Assembly: GCA_943736015.1 (NCBI GenBank)
Contig: OX031064.1
Coordinates: 59,069,861 to 59,133,860 of the forward strand
Source of the DNA: Tridacna crocea
Taxonomy: Eukaryota > Mollusca > Bivalvia > Cardiida > Cardiidae
Length of the DNA stretch: 64,000 nucleotides
Direction of reading: 5' to 3'
Shown in pieces: positions 50,901-59,811 of the stretch. The notes beneath the pieces were generated by a model. The model worked only from the letters and a program-made list of their open reading frames with translations, did not search any database and had not been told where the DNA came from. The position numbers and the translations under genes are program-made. Every line of letters starts with the position of its first letter. Positions within the stretch are counted from its first letter, which is position 1.

Positions 50901-53900
50901 GTATAACACAAATGATTCGAGTTTCGTAAGTGGTGCGAGAGGCATTATTGCTTGCATGAGCAAGACCTGCTGCCCCTGATTATTCTGGAGCTAGTATTCA
51001 CCAACAATTCTTGAGAATATTCTCAGTCTTATTCTCCAAAGTTTTCAAAATTTGTAAGTAACACGACTTCTGATTGGCTAAACCGAATGGTTTAGCCAAT
51101 CAGAAGTTGTGTTACTTACAAATGTAGAAAACTCTGGAGAATAAGACAAAGAATGTTCTTAAGAATGGTTGGTGAATATGGGCCCTGGGCTAGTAAGAGC
51201 CTACCAAAATGAAACTATCAAGAAACTCAGTAAGAAACCATGTGTAGTCAAGCACATTACACTTACGATTTCTATCTTCAAGACTTTTCAGCGATCTCTG
51301 CATCAATTTTCTGGCTGAATCAGGTCTGCCTTGTTGAAAATAGAACTCACCAAACTTTGGCCATACCTCTGCTCTTGAAGAGTACTTCTTGACCATCAGG
51401 GAGTATAAACGTTCTGCTTCCTGTGTAATTACATACCGAGACATCAAAAGGTGCATTTCTAAGAAAACAGGTTAATCTTTGACAAGATGACAAGATACTA
51501 GTATAAGATTTGTTGAAATAATTTACAGAAAAGAACTAAACTTAGCCAAACTGATGGGATCTGTACTTTAACCCCCTCCCAATTGACAAATTTTAGACTG
51601 TCCCAAACTCAGTGTTTGCAGATGACAATTTTGAATTTGATGGGAATGGCAGAAAGTTTTCCGATAGGCTAGAAAACACTGTGGGAAAAGGAGAAATTGC
51701 TTGTTACCAGCAATTTGTCCTTTTCCCACAGCGTTTGTAGGGATTTGTACTGCAGGAACATTAAAACCAGGGCTTGTTTGGGAAAGAGTTAATGAATACA
51801 GGAAATTGTGGGAAAAGGAGAACAGATGATGGTATTACAGTATTTTCTCTTTTTCCCTTCTAACAAACACCGTTTTCATCTGGTTTGTTAACCATATACA
51901 GCACAATCCTTCTAACGACTCTTTAGACAGAAAGCTTTTGAAAACAATGTGGGAAAAGGAGAAAATGCTGGTAACCAACATTTTCTCCTCTTCCAACAAT
52001 GTTTTCTACACTATCAGATACAACCTCCACAATTTGAGCATGATTTAACTAATTATCAAAGACAATATTTTAGGCTTGTCCAAATCTAAAGCATTTGCAG
52101 ATGACAGAATGAAAGTGATTAAGAATTTAAAATTCGTTTTGTGAAGGGTAGAAAACGTTGTGGAAAAAGGAGAAAATGCTGGTTACCAGCATTTTCTCCT
52201 TTTCACACAATGTTTTCTAAAGGCTTCTTTCTCAGGGTCATCAAACATAGGGATTGTGTGGTAATGGGTTAATTCACTGTCTGCAATGCTTTCGTAGTAA
52301 TCAAGTCCAGAATTTTGTTGTGTGGTAAAGATTTAATTTATAGAATTTTTTGTATACTTATATTGGACAAACATTAAAGGTCCTGACTTACCTCAGTTTT
52401 TGAAGAATCAATATACATGTGTACCAGTGGCATATATATATCCAAAGGTTCACACTGGGTTGTTGCCCTTGCAAGTACTTTTCCAATAGACTCATTCGTG
52501 CCATACATGTTCTCCAGATTGAGGTAGGCCAACCAGATATTCCGTTTTTCTCCTTCCTCTCTGTGAATGTAAAATCAAGTCTGTACCAGATGAAAAAAGT
52601 GTGTTTTTTTCCATATCAAAACTATCTGTAGGTGCAAAGTAAATCTAACTATAATATGATCCATGTTCCTTGAAAAGGGGGCTTCATGTAAAAAAGTATT
52701 GACCTGGTTTTGCTTATGTATTTACAACCTGGGTCAGTGTTTTTTGCTTTTGGTCAATTTTCTGCATGTAAAAGGATAAGTTTACCTCATGATTCAGTTG
52801 ACCGTTAGTCTAAATGGATCTTCCGATCCATAATTATGACCTGCTTGATGTAATTCATCACAGCATGGCAGCCATATGCATTATTTTTTCAGAAATTTTT
52901 TCACAGGAAATAAAGCTTGAAAATTTTCTTAAAACAGAATGTTTAACTTTTTATCATTTTCATATGAGATAAGGGCCATCTTATAAAAAAGTCACTTTTC
53001 CTTTTTCTACCACCCAATAAGGACATCTTCCCCCTTTTTTTTTATTGATTCTTCTATGTTTAACTTGTTCTAGTTCATTGTCAAAGTAGCTGCTCTTTTA
53101 TCAAAAATGTTAACAGAAATTGAGCTTTCATACATATCAGTGTCAAACATGTGTTTATATGGTGAACTCGAGATAATTCAATCAGTTGAGTAGTTCAATG
53201 GAGTTCTTAATATTATTTCAATTATTGTATCACAAATACAGCTCAACCATTTATGTGTTTCCAAGGCAGGGACCAACCAATCTGTCCCAAGGATACGTCT
53301 GTATCAAAATAAGAAATTCAGTAAACATACCTAAATGAAATAGTTTTTAAAGCCCTCTCTGCCACAGTCCTAGCTTTGTCAATCTCTGAAGTTTCCAGGT
53401 GAAAGGCCATGTATCGTAACCATACGACTGAACTGTCTGGAGAATTAATCACCAGCCTGTCAAAGTCGTCTGCTGTCTCAGGCACTACTTCCCCTTCTAG
53501 TTTCTTCCTTTCATACTAAGACAGCAAAAGAAAAAGAAAATGTGACAACAGTTTGTTTCATTGTGAGATCAGGGTCCATACTCATCGCACATTCTTAACT
53601 GAATTTCTAGTCCTGATTCCAGATTAAGGACGTAACAATTTCTGATTGGCTTAACTCTTTACCACATGACAAAATTTTAGACCTGTTCAAATTGAAAGCA
53701 CCTGCAGATGACAAACGTAACTCAAAAGTTAAAATTTGTTTTGAGCAGGGTAGAAAACATTGTGGGAAAAGGAGAAAATGCTGGTTATCAGCATTTTTTC
53801 CTTTTCCCACAATGTTTTCAGAAGGCTTCTTCCTCAGCATCATAAAAACCAGGGAATTTTTGATAAAGGGTTAACTACACAGTTTTGCCAACCATATGGT

Positions 53901-56520
53901 ATAACCAATAAGAAATTTCTATAATTCCAAATTTAAGCTGATAAGCTTTCCTGGCTGCAGAATTTAAACTTAAAAGTAGTTACTTTTCTGTTACTAATTG
54001 TATATTTTTTTTTATTCAAAATCAATTTGGTTCAAACTATTGAAGTTATAAAGAAACTGTGCAAGTTTCATAATCATCTGACCACAAATGTGGACTATAT
54101 CGTGTAAATAAGAAATGTAAATTTTCAACTTTAACTGAAAACTTTTCCCTGTTTGTCAGATCTTTTTCCACAATTAGTAGGACTCAAGCTATTGATGATT
54201 TAAAGGAGCTGCAAGTTTAATGAAAATTCTACCACAAATGCAGACTTTAAAGCATAAAAACGGGAGAAAAGACAAATAGAAGGACAAAATTACAAACAGA
54301 CTGATAGACAGAAATCAAGCCATGACATAACCTCTACTGGGTTTGGCCAGGACAGCTGAAGGTCCTCAGAACGAGACAGAATGTTCTAAAGAATGGTGGG
54401 TGAACACCAGGGCACATATTCATCAAGCATTCTTAAGAACGTTTTTTTCTTTCTTTTTTTTTTTTCAGAATTTTCTTAATTTGAAAGTCCATGTAACATA
54501 ACCTCTAATCGGCTAAACCCTTTATATTGGCTGGTTTAACCAATCAGAAATTTTGATACTTTCAAATTTAGTAAATCTTTGAATATGAGACAATGAACGT
54601 TCTTAAGAATGCTTGCTGAATATGATCCCTGGTCCTAAGTCTGAACACAAAAACGGATATTTTCAAAGGATCTAAAGCCAAAAACTACTTTATAGAATTT
54701 AATGTTTATGGATGAAATTGTTATGAGCAGAGGAGGAAATGCTGGTAACTAGCACTTTCTCCCTAACCAACCTTGTTTTGTACCTTTTTAAGGTTCAGCT
54801 GCACCTTTTGCCTAAAAATTCGATATGAACAAGTCTAAAATTTGGTCATTTAAATTTTTTTTTTTAAATCAACGAAATTCAAGACTGGTCCAAATTGTAA
54901 GTTTTTGCAGCTTCCAAATTAAATGTGGTTCAAATGATGATATTTATATCTGTCAGAGAAGAAGACATTGTGGCAAAAGGTCAGAATGCTGGTTATCTAC
55001 AGTTTTTTAAGTTTTATTCTTCAGGGTCATTAAAACACTGGATTGTTCTGGAAAGCATTAGCCCATTACCACACAGCAAAATTTTGGACCTATCCAAATT
55101 GAAAGCATTTGCGACAATTTCCAAGTGGCTCAAATGGTGCAATTTTGCATTCAATGGGTAGAAAACTTTGTGGGAAAAGGAGAAATTGCTGGTCACCAGA
55201 ATATTTTCAAAAGGCTTCTTTCTCAGGGACGTTTAAAGTTGTCATTGTGTGGTAAAGGGTTAAAAACTTGAAACAAAAGAAAACACAAATCATTTCACTT
55301 TACCTCATACAACCTTTTCTCCTCTTCAAGTTTTTCTTTCCGTATCTGTCCCTTTGTCTTCTTTGCAGGTCTCTATCAAATAGAACACATGTTGACATGT
55401 AATCCTGCAATCCGTCTTACATAATTCACAATTAGCAGTACACAAAGTAAGAACGTATAAGAGCAAAATTTTAAGGAATAGAAGTAAGTCACTGCTCTAA
55501 CCTTGTTTTCAGCAATGAAGGGGGCATGACGGTACTTTTGTATGAAAAAAAAGTGGACAGGAAATATGGGATGAATTAACACATGTCAAAACAATTCCTC
55601 TCTACATTTCAGCAGGTTTTATGTTGTGCTCAGGTGAGCTAAAAACATAGTTCCTAAACAGATCCATATGAGCTTGACAGTTTCAAATTTTTAAGTTTGA
55701 GCTTTGTATCTCTACTATCACGTCTGTATGAGATTGGGAAGGTATTTGAATTCAAAGCTGTCAAAAATCGTAACATTTGTTTCTGGTCTACATACCAAGC
55801 CCCAGTTGTGCAGTTGATAACATGCAAGACATAAGAACAGAGGGTCGCTGGTTTGATTCCTTGCTTGGTCAATTTCTTTCTGAGGACTGGTGATAGTCAT
55901 TGCGACAAGATTCATTCCTCTTTCACAGCTGAACAATAGTTATGTGGGAAAGCATCCTGCTGCTTGGAAAGAATATTACGGTAACCCTTTCCCAAACAAC
56001 AAACTTTTGGACTAGACCAAATTGAAAGCATTTGCAGACCACAATTCAACTCTTGCTGAAAAGATGATTTCTGTCTATGATAGGGTAGAAAACATTGTGG
56101 GAAAAGGAGAAAATGCTGGTTACCAGCATTTTCTCCTTTTCCCACAATGTTTTCAAAAGGCTACTATTTGAGACCCATAAAAACCAGGGATTGTTTGGGA
56201 AAGGGTTAAAAGGACTTCTAGTAAGAAGAAACTCAAGGGAAACATGGATAGTTGCACTGGCTGCCAGTATATAACTGAAATAATGTTGAAAATGGCATTA
56301 AACACCATACAATCAATGAATCAATGTTCTTCTACATAGAAAGACCTGCATGTCAAAGAAGTTGATCTGGCAATTATATATATAAGAAACACTTTACCTG
56401 TTTCACTTCCTCACTGTCAGACTCATCAGAGCTCGACTCTATCTTCGTAGTTGGTAGTTTGAACTCTGTGTCCCACGCTAAACTGTTGCTCAGCTGTAAG
56501 GTAGGTTTTTCTGTCCCCTT
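47941..56520 (-). CDS. PDCD11: RRP5 homologue, HAT-repeat C-terminal region (seven exons)
   Basis: RRP5/PDCD11 is a nucleolar rRNA-processing factor made of S1 domains followed by HAT/Suf repeats. Exons in transcription order are 56398-56520, 55304-55372, 53331-53515, 52392-52560, 51267-51420, 49504-49669 and 47941-48106, all AG/GT with compatible phases. They encode [16 protein letters not shown] with a Ser/Asp-rich run, then a Lys/Glu helix ([18 protein letters not shown]). The HAT repeats follow: [71 protein letters not shown] and [20 protein letters not shown], ending [12 protein letters not shown] and TAG. Human PDCD11 has the same order and nearly the same C-terminus. No S1 domain is in the window; the N-terminal part must lie beyond 64000 or between unseen exons. 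No clear poly(A) signal is seen below 47941. Confidence 0.93.
48158..48389 (+). mobile_element. TTAA-MITE, type A, decayed hairpin
   Basis: Full-length outline. The right flank is TTAC. RRP5 intron. Confidence 0.75.
48425..48602 (+). mobile_element. TTAA-MITE, decayed
   Basis: GCTGGTAACCAGTACC, CCCAAAATGTTTTCTACCC and CATCTGGTAAAC remain. Confidence 0.5.
48734..48962 (+). mobile_element. TTAA-MITE, type A
   Basis: Full length with a perfect hairpin. Confidence 0.85.
49157..49378 (+). mobile_element. TTAA-MITE, type A
   Basis: Full length with a right end shortened by a few bases. Confidence 0.8.
49873..50063 (-). mobile_element. TTAA-MITE, type A, left half of hairpin deleted
   Basis: The arm runs from GAAATTTGTTTT directly to CTGGTTACCAGCATTTTCTC. 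Confidence 0.78.
50089..50317 (-). mobile_element. TTAA-MITE, type A
   Basis: Full length. Flanks have drifted to GTAA and CTAA. Confidence 0.78.
50405..50900. repeat. Two joined dispersed repeats with GTCGCC..TACGACATGC motif
   Basis: GTCGCCTTTTACGACATGC (50573) and GTCGCCTTCTACGACATGC (50821) each lead to a CACGGGGTCCC / GGGACCCCACGGGG-type end. They look like two related SINE-like units in tandem in an RRP5 intron. Confidence 0.55.
50986..51186. mobile_element. Foldback MITE, CTTAAGAA family, full length
   Basis: GTATTCACCAACAATTCTTG / AAGAATGGTTGGTGAATATG, with perfect core GGCTAAACC..GGTTTAGCC. Confidence 0.82.
51568..51792 (-). mobile_element. TTAA-MITE, type B
   Basis: Full length. 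The right TTAA joins a hairpin-only fragment (51793-51892). Confidence 0.8.
51888..52335 (+). mobile_element. TTAA-MITE, type A, split by a second copy
   Basis: The left part runs to 52044 and the right part resumes at 52273 (TTCACTGTCTGCAATGC..GGTAAAGATTTAA). The break is a TTAA within the host arm. Confidence 0.8.
52045..52272 (-). mobile_element. TTAA-MITE, type A, nested in another copy
   Basis: Complete element with TTAA at both ends, in opposite orientation to its host copy. Confidence 0.83.
52561..53330. other. RRP5 intron, nothing recognised
   Basis: AT-rich sequence, no hairpin element, no supported ORF. Confidence 0.5.
53572..53945. mobile_element. Foldback MITE, CTTAAGAA family, decayed and split
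   Basis: GGGTCCATACTCATCGCACATTCTTAA begins it (read in parts). The core CTGATTGGC is cut by the TTAA-MITE at 53651-53874 and continues as AACCAATAAGAAATTTC. Confidence 0.5.
53651..53874 (-). mobile_element. TTAA-MITE, type A, nested
   Basis: Full length, inserted in the core of an older foldback MITE. Confidence 0.8.
53946..54370. other. RRP5 intron, possible old repeat tail
   Basis: AGACAAATAGAAGGACAAAA and ACAGACTGATAGACAG recall retroposon tails. No gene is seen. Confidence 0.35.
54410..54631. mobile_element. Foldback MITE, CTTAAGAA family
   Basis: GCACATATTCATCAAGCATT / AATGCTTGCTGAATATGATC. It is preceded by the right end of another copy (54371-54409). Confidence 0.72.
54716..55063 (-). 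mobile_element. Two decayed TTAA-MITE copies
   Basis: AAATGCTGGTAACTAGCACT (about 54739) and GACTGGTCCAAATTGTAAG (about 54882) mark the two. Ends are mostly lost. Confidence 0.5.
55058..55263 (-). mobile_element. TTAA-MITE, type A, half hairpin
   Basis: The left hairpin half ends at GCTGGTCACCAG and jumps to ATATTTTCAAAAGGC. Right TTAA present. It lies 40 bases from exon 55304-55372. Confidence 0.72.
55795..56320 (+). mobile_element. SINE, tRNA-headed, split by a TTAA-MITE
   Basis: The head AAGCCCCAGTTGTGCAG, B box GGTTTGATTCC and body GGAAAGCATCCTGCTGCTTG run to 55980. The body resumes at 56209 with GGAAACATGGATAGTTGCAC and ends ACAATCAATGAATCAATG. Confidence 0.8.
55981..56208 (-). mobile_element. 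TTAA-MITE, type A, nested in a SINE
   Basis: Full length. The hairpin is perfect and the left flank has drifted to GTAA. Subgroup with ACTCTTGCTGAAAAGATGAT in the arm, like 56628-56856. Confidence 0.83.
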
Positions 56521-56627
56521 CTAAAATGTATTGTTTATAACAGTATGTTATATGTTTTACTCTGCTTTCATATTACTAAAGGCATCTCTCGTAACACTAC
56601 TTTCATTCACATTTTAAAACTTATCCT

Positions 56628-56856
56628 TTAAACCTTTCCCAAACGACAAACTTTTGGACTAGACCAAATTGAAAGCATTGGCAGACGACAATTCAGCTCT
56701 TGCTGAAAAGATGATTTCTGTCTATGATAGGGTAGAAAACATTGTGGGAAAAGGAGAAAATGCTGGTTACCAGCATTTTCTCCTTTTCCCACAATGTTTT
56801 CAAAAGGCTACTATTCCAGATCCATAAAAACCAGAGATTGCTTGGGAAAGGGTTAA
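56628..56856 (-). mobile_element. TTAA-MITE, type A
   Basis: Nearly the same sequence as 55981-56208, so the two stem from a recent burst of that subgroup. Confidence 0.83.
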
Positions 56857-56998
56857 ACTCATGCTCTCAATATACTGTAGGCTTTCAATAGACCAGCAAT
56901 AATCAAAATAGTATTGTTCTGTCAGGCTACTTTTTGCACTACTTGAAATAGTGAAACACAGCAAGCCCATGTAAAAACACACACATAGACACACACAC

Positions 56999-57023
56999 AA
57001 CCCCCCCCCTCCCCCCCCCCCCC
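56999..57023. repeat. Poly(C)-rich tract
   Basis: A C run broken by one T pair, preceded by ACACACA. Confidence 0.85.
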
Positions 57024-57352
57024 ACACAAAAATCAAGATTTAAATTATCTTTTGGGTGACAAAATGATAAATCAAATCAAAATTGATTTATATTTGAAAT
57101 GATTTACTGCATTTATTAATTTTTCCCATTTCTTTTCATCTTGGCCAAAGTCTTTCTGATGCTAGACAGGTCACAGTGACAGTGATTTTTCTCCACAAAA
57201 TATTTCATAGGTTAAAGACACATTCTCAAATCATGTTCCAATGTTGAAAATTTGGTAATATGATGGCACCTCAGCTGAGTGATGCAAGATCACTGATTTT
57301 CTAATTATGATCTTACATGGTTCAGTAACTTGTCACATTTTAGATCTTAACA

Positions 57353-57587
57353 TTAACCCTTTACCAAACGACAAAATTTTAGACTGGTCCAAATTCCAAG
57401 CACTTGCAGATGACAAAATAATATAAATGTAACTTAAAATTGAAATTTATTTCCAGCAGGGTAGAAAACATTGTGGGAAAAGGAGAAAATGCTGGTTAAC
57501 AGCATTTTCTCCTTTTCGTACAATGTTTTCAAAAGGGGTATCTTCCTAAGGGTTGTTAAAACTCAGGATTGTGCTATAAAGAGTTAA
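57353..57587 (-). mobile_element. TTAA-MITE, type A
   Basis: Full length, both TTAA, in the intron between the KH exon and RRP5 exon 56398-56520. Confidence 0.82.
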
Positions 57588-57777
57588 ATTTTTTCTGAAG
57601 TGTTATGTTGAAAATCATTGTTTAGAAGAATGATTACTGAACTGTTGTGAAGGTTCTTTTCATAGCATTGTTAATGCGCATGCACAAAAAATAGAGTTAA
57701 GGCTTTCAAAAACACACACATATACAATCAACTTGATGTTGATGTTTTCAAAGACATCTACTGCAAATTTGTTATCT

Positions 57778-57963
57778 GGGCCTTTATTCACCAACCATTC
57801 TTGAGAATATTCTTAGTCTTATTCTCCAAGGTTTTCCAAATTTGTAAGTAACACAAATTCTGATTAGCTAAACCAAATGGTTTTGCTAATCAGAAGTTGT
57901 GTTATTTACAAATGTAGAAAATTCTGGAGAATAAGACCAAGAATGGTTGGTGAATACGGGCCC
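57778..57963. mobile_element. Foldback MITE, CTTAAGAA family, full length
   Basis: GGGCCTTTATTCACCAACC / GGTTGGTGAATACGGGCCC. Confidence 0.82.
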
Positions 57964-58143
57964 AGGAGTTATTAACTCACACATTAGCACTTTCTTTATT
58001 TTCTGAAGAAGATTTAGTCAGACCAAATTGCAGTGAGTAAAAGGAGAAATCTATTACTGAAAACTGGTGCTAAGCTAAGAAAACAATTAGTAACCTGCTG
58101 TTACAAGGAACAGTGTCAGAAAAGAAAAGTTTCAGTCCCTTAC

Positions 58144-58434
58144 TTTGCCTTCAATATCCTTCAATAGTTTCTCAAACTTCTTCTTTGCCTCCATAACATC
58201 CTCCTCTTTGCCTTTTATAGAACAGACTGTGTCTGTGTCTTCTTCCTCTTCATCAAAAGAAATTTTAGACTGGGACTTAGTTTGTAGTTGTTTGAACTTT
58301 TTGTTTTGTAAAAGTTCTTGTGCACATGAGCTGGGAACCATGATGCGCACTTCAACCATACCATCTGGTTCCTGTTCCATATCGCTCTCCCCGTCATCTT
58401 CAAACTCTTCTATTATTTCCTCTGCTTTTTGAAA
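58144..58434 (-). CDS. Exon with degenerate KH domain, in frame upstream of RRP5 exons
   Basis: The exon is 291 bp, phase 0 at both ends, with acceptor TTTCAG and donor GTAAGG. It encodes an acidic leader (EEIIEEFEDDGESD), then VEVRIMVPSSCAQELLQ, a basic loop NKKFKQLQ in place of the usual GXXG, KISFDEEEEDTDTVCSIKG, and a long helix ending KKKFEKLLKDIEGK. The strand-helix-helix-strand-strand-helix order fits a type I KH fold lacking the RNA-contacting GXXG. It splices in frame to the next recognised exon downstream (56520). It could belong to RRP5 or to a separate vigilin-like KH gene whose last exon I missed. Confidence 0.75.
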
Positions 58435-58489
58435 CTGAAAGCAAATACATGGTTATTAATTTCAACATTTATTTTCTATTCTCTTTAAA

Positions 58490-58667
58490 AACATGACAAA
58501 AAATTTCGATTTGTCCAAATTAAAAGCATGCAGAGATAACATATTAATTGCAGTTCAAAAATAAAGATTTGCCTTTGAGAAGGCAAGACAACATTTCGAG
58601 AAAAGGAGAAAATGTTCTTTCAGATGATTTTCTCCTTTTCCCAAGTTTCCTTCCTGTGGGTAGTTAA
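58490..58667 (-). mobile_element. TTAA-MITE, decayed
   Basis: Hairpin GGAGAAAATG..GATTTTCTCC. The right end reaches TTAA 58664. Confidence 0.5.
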
Positions 58668-58701
58668 CCCTTTCCGAAACAATCCCTTTGGAAAGGGTTA
58701 A
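58664..58701. mobile_element. 38-bp minimal TTAA element (ends only)
   Basis: TTAACCCTTTCC and GGAAAGGGTTAA with only 14 bases between: both terminal inverted repeats and both TTAA, with no hairpin or arms. Confidence 0.75.
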
Positions 58702-58723
58702 CAACATGGTTATTTCTGGTATT

Positions 58724-58934
58724 TTAACCCATTACTACACAATCCCTACTTTTGATGCCCCTGAGAAAGAAGCCTTTTGAAAACACTAAGGGAAAAGGAG
58801 AAAATATCCTTTTCCCACAGTGTTTTCTACCCTTCCCAAAACAAATTTCTATTTTTTAGTCACCTTTATTTTGTTGTCTGCAAATGCTTTCAATTTGGAC
58901 CAGTCTAAAATTTTGTCATGTGGTAAAGAGTTAA
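58724..58934 (+). mobile_element. TTAA-MITE, type A, hairpin tip deleted
   Basis: GGAGAAAATATCCTTTTCCC replaces the centre. The right TTAA is shared. Confidence 0.78.
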
Positions 58935-59159
58935 CTCTTTACCACACGAGAAAATTTTAGACTGGTTCAAATTGAAAGCATTTGCAGATGACAAAATAAA
59001 GGTGACTGAAAAATTGAAATTTGTTCTGGGAAGGGTAGAAAACACTGTGGGAAAAGGAGAAAATGCTGGTTACCAGCATTTTCTCCTTTTCCCACAATGT
59101 TTTCTGAAGGCTTCTTTCTCAGGGGTGTCAAAAGTAGGGATTGTGTGGTAATGGGTTAA
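58931..59159 (-). mobile_element. TTAA-MITE, type A
   Basis: Full length, tail-to-tail with 58724-58934. Confidence 0.83.
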
Positions 59160-59166
59160 GTATCTT

Positions 59167-59394
59167 TTAACCCTTTCCCAAAAGACACATTTTAGACTCT
59201 TCCAAACTCAAAGCATTTGCAGACGACAATTTCAAATTTGATAAAAAAGGCAGAAAGTTCTCCAAATTGGTAGAAAATACTGTGGGAAAAGGAGAAATTG
59301 CTCATTACGAGCAATTTCTCCTTTTCCCACAGTGTTTTCTAAAGACTTGTACTGCAGACACGTAAAAACAAGGGTTTGTTTAGGAAAGGGTTAA
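59167..59394 (-). mobile_element. TTAA-MITE, type B
   Basis: Full length. Only eight bases separate it from the previous copy. Confidence 0.82.
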
Positions 59395-59574
59395 AGACAC
59401 AACAAATCTATTAGCCACATAAGAGTTAAAAGTCATGGACAAAGTTCTGCATGCAGACAACATTTCCGGAAGAGCAAAGTTTAGACAATAATTCAAGCGT
59501 AAAATTTATGATGATAGAGGCCCTTTATTTCATGTCAATTTGTTCATGTAATACATGAAAATGACTATATATGT

Positions 59575-59800
59575 AATTCCTTTACCAAACAACACAATGT
59601 AATCATGACCAGTTCATACTGCAAGCATTTGCTGATGATAAATTGGTTACAAATGATAAAACCTGTCTTTACAAGGATACAAAAAAGGTTGTAGGAAAGG
59701 AATACTGCTGGTTTCAGGTATTTTCTCCATGTCCCACAATAATTTCTAAAGCTTCATTTCTCATGATTTGTGTTTCAAACAGGGTTAGAAAAAAAAAAAC
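59575..59800 (-). mobile_element. TTAA-MITE, decayed (duplicated at 63492)
   Basis: CCTTTACCAAACAACACAAT and GGAATACTGCTGGTTTCAGG. It closely matches 63492-63712, as part of a local duplication. Confidence 0.6.
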
Positions 59801-59811
59801 AGTAATATTTC

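Noticed and set aside
58145-58432. Ser/Phe-rich + strand ORF of 95 codons
   Set aside because: Mirror of the acidic KH exon on the - strand, which has proper splice sites.
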